Source: Pseudomonadota bacterium (GTDB lineage Bacteria > Bdellovibrionota > Oligoflexia > Oligoflexales > Oligoflexaceae). Taken from it: a DNA stretch of 11,823 bases. This document shows positions 8,739 to 11,823 of this stretch, in pieces (position 1 is the stretch's first letter; each line of letters begins with the position of its first letter). The translations under genes and the position numbers were made by a program. Location: the NCBI GenBank assembly GCA_029556045.1, contig JAKQGS010000198.1, positions 1 to 11,823 on the forward strand, read 5' to 3'. Below the pieces are notes generated by a model. The model was given only the letters and a program-made list of their open reading frames with translations, was not told where the DNA came from and searched no databases.

Positions 8739-8741
8739 TAT

Positions 8742-8758
8742 TTGTGGGTAATTGAAAG
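8742..8758 (-). repeat. Right terminal inverted repeat of the IS
   Basis: This is a perfect 17-bp reverse complement of the left end, and the 9-bp target duplication follows immediately. A TTG at 8752 inside it happens to be in frame with the 3' part of the channel gene. Confidence 0.95.
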
Positions 8759-8767
8759 TCCTGCACG
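8759..8767 (+). repeat. Right copy of 9-bp target site duplication
   Basis: TCCTGCACG is repeated exactly as at 7244-7252. Collapsing the two copies restores the channel reading frame across the insertion point. Confidence 0.95.
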
Positions 8768-9079
8768 GCTCCGTGACGGTTCATACCGGTGATCACGTCA
8801 TTGCGCAACTACACGCCGGCCAATGTTTTGGGGAAATGGCCCTGATCCAGGATGAAACCCGCATGGCGGACGTCAGCGCCGAAACCTACTGTGACCTCAT
8901 CACGTTATCGAAAGAGCGATTTTTGGAGTTGATCCGTGAGTTCCCGGAACTCGACGGTAACGTGCAGAAACTGATCGACCAGCGGCGCGCAAAAGCCGCC
9001 GCCAGATCCGATGGGAATCAGGTTGCCTAAGACGGACCAGCGTTCTATAAACGGATGAACCCCAAAAGGAACATCCGTT

Positions 9080-9898
9080 ATGACTCCATGGATCGATGCT
9101 CTCCAGTTTTTAAGCGCCCCGTTTGTGATGTGCCTGATCCTGGCCGGAATCCACTGTTATCTGGGCATACACGTGCTAGCCCGCGGGGTGATATTTGTGG
9201 ACCTCAGCCTGGCCCAGGTGGCGGCTTTTGGCAGCACCGCCGCCTTTCTATGGGGGTGGGAGCGCGGTAGCAGTGGAGCCTATTTTATTGCACTGGGTGC
9301 CACGATTCTGGCCTCCGCCCTCTTTGCTCTTTCCCGGCGGTATGAGGATAAAATCTCACCGGAAGCCCTGATCGGCATCGTCTATGCCTTCGGAGCGGCC
9401 GCCGTCATCCTGTTGTCGGATCGCATTCCCCATGGGGCGGAGCATGTGAAAGCCCTCCTGGTGGGGGATATCCTCTGGGTCACCTGGCGTGACGTGCTGA
9501 AAACACTGGCCATCTATAGCGGCGTGGGGGTGATTCATTACCTTTTTCGCCGTCAGTTTTTTCAGTGCAGCGGTAACGATGCCACCCTGGCCCATAAGTC
9601 GTGGTGGGACTTCCTCTTCTATGCCCTCTTTGGGGTGGTCATCACCTCGTCTGTCAGCCTTGCGGGCGTGCTGCAGGTGTTCTGTTACCTGATTGTGCCG
9701 TCAGTGATGGGCTCATTATTCTTTAACTCGGTGCGGGCAAAACTCAGCTTTGGCTGGATCTTCGGTCTGGTGGTGAGTTTTGCGGCCCTGGCCTTGAGTT
9801 ACGTGGCGGATCTCCCGTCCGGTGCCACCATCGTGGTGGTGTTTACCGTCATTCCGATCCTCACCGTCCTGACGCTTCCCCTTCTCCGGGGCCGGTGA
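9080..9898 (+). CDS. ABC-3 family metal (Zn/Mn-type) transporter permease
   Basis: The product is 272 residues, with about eight hydrophobic segments over nearly the whole length. The stretch GVIFVDLSLAQVAAFG (about residues 35-50) is the conserved early region of ABC-3 permeases (ZnuB/MntB type), and the SLAGVLQVFCYLIVPSV region (about 192-208) matches the later conserved helix. Such proteins form the inner-membrane channel of zinc or manganese importers with an ATPase (ZnuC/MntA type) and a periplasmic metal-binding protein. Neither partner lies in this window; upstream is the interrupted channel gene, 49 bp away on the same strand, and downstream is a convergent gene. The start has AAAAGGA about 9 nt upstream. 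The metal cannot be told from the sequence. Read-through from the channel promoter is plausible and would now be broken by the IS. Confidence 0.85.
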   Translation: MTPWIDALQFLSAPFVMCLILAGIHCYLGIHVLARGVIFVDLSLAQVAAFGSTAAFLWGWERGSSGAYFIALGATILASALFALSRRYEDKISPEALIGIVYAFGAAAVILLSDRIPHGAEHVKALLVGDILWVTWRDVLKTLAIYSGVGVIHYLFRRQFFQCSGNDATLAHKSWWDFLFYALFGVVITSSVSLAGVLQVFCYLIVPSVMGSLFFNSVRAKLSFGWIFGLVVSFAALALSYVADLPSGATIVVVFTVIPILTVLTLPLLRGR

Positions 9899-9950
9899 GG
9901 CCTAAACCCGACAAAGCTATACCGCCATGGAGGCAACCCACTGTCTTAGA

Positions 9951-10069
9951 CGCGTGCGCAAATGCCGCGAGGGCATGGCGCGCGGGAGGCGAGGACCGCA
10001 GTTTAGATGCGCCTAAATGAGGACCGCAGCCGACCAAGCAACGCCGCCATCGTGGCATTTCCGCATGCG
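9951..10069. repeat. Nested palindromic intergenic element between convergent genes
   Basis: Three inverted pairs share nearly one centre near 10010. The outer arms are 9951-9966 and 10054-10069 (14 of 16 match, core AAATGCC/GGCATTT). The middle arms are ATGGCG (9975-9980) and CGCCAT (10045-10050). The inner hairpin is TTTAG (10002-10006) and CTAAA (10013-10017) with a 6-nt loop. The inner hairpin is flanked by two direct copies of GAGGACCGCAG (9991-10001 and 10019-10029). The element fills most of the 177-bp gap between the permease and the convergent envelope gene. It may be a dispersed intergenic repeat and may act as a transcription terminator or mRNA-stabilising structure, but there is no U tract. 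Confidence 0.6.
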
Positions 10070-10075
10070 TCATCA

Positions 10076-11218
10076 TTAGAAAGCGGCTTCATACATAACC
10101 CCAAACCCCTGCGACCTCTCCACCTCTTTTTTTGCCGCATCGGAGGCATGGTAGATCTCCGTGTTCTGGTACCACCCCACTCCTAATCCTCCCATCAGAT
10201 TGCGGATACCAAAAAACACCAGGGTGTAAAGAGAGTCATCCGGCATCGCTAACTGCGAGGGTGCATAGACGTTTTGATCTGGCAGGCCGACGCGGGCATA
10301 GTTCCCCAATGCGTCCTCGCTGCTGGCAAACACATACTTGGCGTGCACAAACATGCCGATTTTCCACACCAGACGCATGCCCATCATCATCTTGAAGTAG
10401 TCGGTCCGGCCGCGACCAAGTTTCGTGTAGTTATTGGGATCGTTGGTGTACTCATCCACCAGGGTAAATCCCGGCCCCACATCCCAGAACATCTCCAGAA
10501 AGGAGGTAAACATGCGGGCATGCAGCCACAGATCATGCTCTTCCAAGAACGGTTTAGAGGATGATTCTCCGTATGCTTTGATGTAGTCCCAGGTGAGATG
10601 GGAAGACAGCCAGGACAGGATCAACAGACCAAAGTCGTTCACGATGCGGTTTGAAAAAACCTCCTGCTGCGGATCAGTTTTGATGACCTTTTTACCGATG
10701 CCAAGGCTGAGTTCGTGTTTGTAGTGTTTGGCATAAAACGTGTTATTCCAGGTGGCCCACTGCCGCTGATACTTGTAATTAACGGTATCTGAGGTATCCG
10801 CCACCCGCGTTTTCTCCCGCACCTGCCCAAAAGCAACGCCCCCTTCCAACCCGGTGGCGTACCCAGGGTTACCCGGGGCCAGAGGGATATTCTGAACCCC
10901 CAGACCTAGTCCCAGTTCCAGGGTGTTGGTCTCAACGCGGGTGTCACCGCTGGAATAGGCGCTGTAACGGGCTCCGACGATGGGATCGATGCTCCAGTCA
11001 AATTCCCCGGTGGGCCAATCGGGAAACCACTGGGGTCCACCGCCCCCCTCATCTCCCACATCTGCCGCTTCTTCAACGGCAGGAGCCGCCTTCTTTTTCT
11101 TGCTTTTGGCAGCCAATAAGACTTCCCCCTCCGCCGCCCAGGCACCGCTGGATAGAACGGCGCCGAGAAATACGCCGGAGAGAAGGAATTGCGAGAGCAG
11201 GTCTGATAGTCGCCGCAT
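10076..11218 (-). CDS. Predicted outer-membrane beta-barrel-like protein
   Basis: The product is 380 residues from the chosen ATG at 11218, where the N-terminus becomes a clean Sec signal peptide (MRRLSDLL...LSSGAWA, cleavage near residue 28). Longer starts (TTG at 11287, ATG at 11272) would put 18-23 odd residues ahead of the signal. The ribosome site is weak (ACGGGG). After the signal comes a Lys-rich then acidic/Gly-rich linker (KSKKKKAAPAVEEA to DEGGGG). About 300 residues rich in aromatic and alternating strand-like segments follow, ending in Phe (YEAAF), as is typical of Gram-negative barrel proteins recognised by the BAM machinery. Segments such as YARVGLPDQ, SLYTLVFFGIRNLMGGLGVGWY and GARYSAYSSGD suggest barrel strands. 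I do not recognise a named family. Substrate or role is unknown. Confidence 0.8.
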   Translation of the reverse strand: MRRLSDLLSQFLLSGVFLGAVLSSGAWAAEGEVLLAAKSKKKKAAPAVEEAADVGDEGGGGPQWFPDWPTGEFDWSIDPIVGARYSAYSSGDTRVETNTLELGLGLGVQNIPLAPGNPGYATGLEGGVAFGQVREKTRVADTSDTVNYKYQRQWATWNNTFYAKHYKHELSLGIGKKVIKTDPQQEVFSNRIVNDFGLLILSWLSSHLTWDYIKAYGESSSKPFLEEHDLWLHARMFTSFLEMFWDVGPGFTLVDEYTNDPNNYTKLGRGRTDYFKMMMGMRLVWKIGMFVHAKYVFASSEDALGNYARVGLPDQNVYAPSQLAMPDDSLYTLVFFGIRNLMGGLGVGWYQNTEIYHASDAAKKEVERSQGFGVMYEAAF

Positions 11219-11353
11219 AAAGGCCCCGTCTGGATAATATTTTTTGTATGATCCTGATAGTTTACGAAGCATGAGCCCAGGGTGCAATCCCCAACACCTG
11301 ACCTTCCCGCGCCCCTTGCAGTCCGGAAGATTTTTGTATACAATAACGCTATA

Positions 11354-11382
11354 TTTATCTAATTAATTTGGCATGTTATAAT
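11354..11382 (+). promoter_or_regulatory. Candidate extended -10 promoter of the TIGR02147-type gene
   Basis: TGT-TATAAT (11374-11382) is a perfect extended -10, with a weak TTTATC at 17-bp spacing. It lies about 70 bp upstream of the start at 11451, in the A/T-rich divergent gap 11219-11450. Downstream of it AATATTC occurs twice (11380-11386 and 11404-11410), and TATTC-C-GAATA (11406-11416) is a small palindrome that could be an operator. Confidence 0.5.
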
Positions 11383-11450
11383 ATTCGCTTTACTTTCGAT
11401 GAGAATATTCCGAATACAAAGGAAGTGACCCAAGCAAGAGAGGTTCATGC

Positions 11451-11823
11451 ATGCCCTCGGATTCAACCAAAAACACCAATCCATCCGAAGCACCGGATAT
11501 CTACACCTACACCAACTTCCGCGAGTTTCTGCGGGATTTTTACTCCCATAAAAAACACGGTGTCCGTGGTTACAGTTTTCGTTCCTTTTCCAAAGCGGCT
11601 GGTTTTACCGCACCCAATGTCCTGAAACTGGTGATCGACGGTCAGCGAGGCTTAACCGCAGACTCCACCGAAAAGTTCATCACAGCCATTGGCCTGAAGG
11701 GCGCGCGGGCGGAGTTCTTTCGGCTGCTGGTGCAGTGGAATCAAGCCCGTACTCTGGAAGAAGGTGCGATCTTTTACCAAAAGCTGCAGCGGGTGATCCC
11801 CGAGTCCCAGAAACGTCTGCTGG
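11451..11823 (+). CDS. TIGR02147-family protein, 5' part (runs off the window)
   Basis: The frame is open from ATG 11451, with AGAGAGG about 8 nt upstream, to the window end, giving 124 residues. After a short polar leader come YTNFREFLRDFYSHKK, then YSFRSFSKAAGF, NVLKLVIDGQRGLT and AEFFRLLVQWNQARTLEE. This is the layout I know from the N-terminal half of TIGR02147 (DUF4423-like) proteins, which are usually about 270 residues. The first part resembles a helix-turn-helix, and such proteins are thought to be transcription regulators. I associate the family mainly with Fibrobacter and the Bdellovibrio/Oligoflexia lineage, where it often occurs in many copies. It diverges from the barrel-like gene, so it might regulate that neighbour; this is inference. 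Confidence 0.85.
   Translation, partial: MPSDSTKNTNPSEAPDIYTYTNFREFLRDFYSHKKHGVRGYSFRSFSKAAGFTAPNVLKLVIDGQRGLTADSTEKFITAIGLKGARAEFFRLLVQWNQARTLEEGAIFYQKLQRVIPESQKRLL

Larger units (their letters stand above)
7253..8758 (-). mobile_element. Complete 1506-bp IS4-family insertion sequence (IS50/Tn5-like)
   Basis: The element has perfect 17-bp terminal inverted repeats (7253-7269 and 8742-8758), a 9-bp direct duplication of the target, and one transposase gene filling nearly its whole length on the minus strand. It is visibly richer in A/T than the flanking genes, consistent with arrival from elsewhere. Perfect terminal repeats, a perfect target duplication and an intact transposase indicate that it is recent and probably still mobile. 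It lies antisense to the channel gene it splits. Confidence 0.95.
6229..9030 (+). pseudogene. Cyclic-nucleotide-gated-type potassium channel gene interrupted by an IS
   Basis: The 5' part (6229-7252) and 3' part (8768-9030) join in frame, using one copy of the 9-bp duplication, to 428 residues with a TAA stop. The start has GGGAGA 8 nt upstream. Visible parts are four hydrophobic segments (about residues 20-115) with a short basic fourth one (FLRLPALIKRYQERRG), S5 (about 130-154), and the pore with the selectivity filter T181-V-G-Y-G-D186. S6, a linker helix region and a cyclic nucleotide-binding domain (about 300-428) follow. The insertion falls after His341 (EMYIILH|GSV). It cuts off the phosphate-binding cassette, which lies in the 3' part (F362-G-E-M-A-L, R373-M-A-D-V). 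As it stands, the upstream frame ends at 7332 after 26 IS-encoded residues, leaving a complete pore without a complete ligand domain. The intact protein would be an inner-membrane K+ channel. A permease gene follows after 49 bp and may be co-transcribed. Confidence 0.9.

Noticed and set aside
9880..9905. GGCC-containing inverted repeat at the permease stop as a terminator
   Set aside because: The stem is only four base pairs and there is no T tract; the larger palindrome downstream is a better candidate.
9861..10076. 71-codon minus-strand open frame over the palindromic element
   Set aside because: It overlaps the permease end and is Arg/Gly/Cys-rich with no ribosome site I can support. It is best explained as the translation of the structured repeat. 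Similar peptides may be annotated as hypothetical proteins elsewhere.
10274..10564. 96-codon + strand open frame
   Set aside because: It is antisense to the barrel-like gene, with no ribosome site and no protein features.

Overview
The window looks like chromosomal DNA from a Gram-negative, moderately GC-rich bacterium. The best lineage hint is the last gene, which starts like a TIGR02147-family protein, a family I associate with Bdellovibrionota/Oligoflexia and Fibrobacter. The many exported proteins of no clear family (two lipoproteins, one Sec-secreted protein, one probable outer-membrane barrel) fit such a lineage. This placement is inference; there is no rRNA or other decisive marker.

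Layout, left to right. The Ala/Pro/Lys-rich basic tail of a + strand gene (to 280) converges on a lipoprotein with a repeated beta-propeller-like body (297-1973, -). Divergent from it is a large lipoprotein with Ig-like, calcium-loop and Cys-rich regions (2217-4638, +). Its frame is broken at a run of nine C (2821-2829); eight C would give one 806-residue protein. A bidirectional hairpin terminator (4714-4748) separates it from a convergent secreted protein (4746-5999, -), which has a near-consensus promoter.

Next is a cyclic-nucleotide-regulated-type potassium channel (6229-9030, +), interrupted inside its ligand-binding domain by a complete 1506-bp IS4-family, IS50/Tn5-like element (7253-8758). 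The element has 17-bp perfect terminal inverted repeats, a 9-bp target duplication and an apparently intact DDE transposase. Removing it with one duplication copy restores an exact 428-residue reading frame, so the insertion looks recent. An ABC-3 (zinc/manganese type) permease with no partner subunits in view follows 49 bp downstream.

Between the permease and a convergent outer-membrane-like protein (10076-11218, -) lies a roughly 119-bp nested palindromic intergenic element (9951-10069). The window ends in the 5' part of the TIGR02147-type gene (11451 onward, +), behind an extended -10 promoter.

The genes do not form one visible pathway. The common theme is the cell envelope: exported proteins, an ion channel and a metal permease. 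Two of these genes are interrupted, one by an IS and one by a homopolymer. I see no CRISPR array, tRNA, rRNA or obvious defence system.
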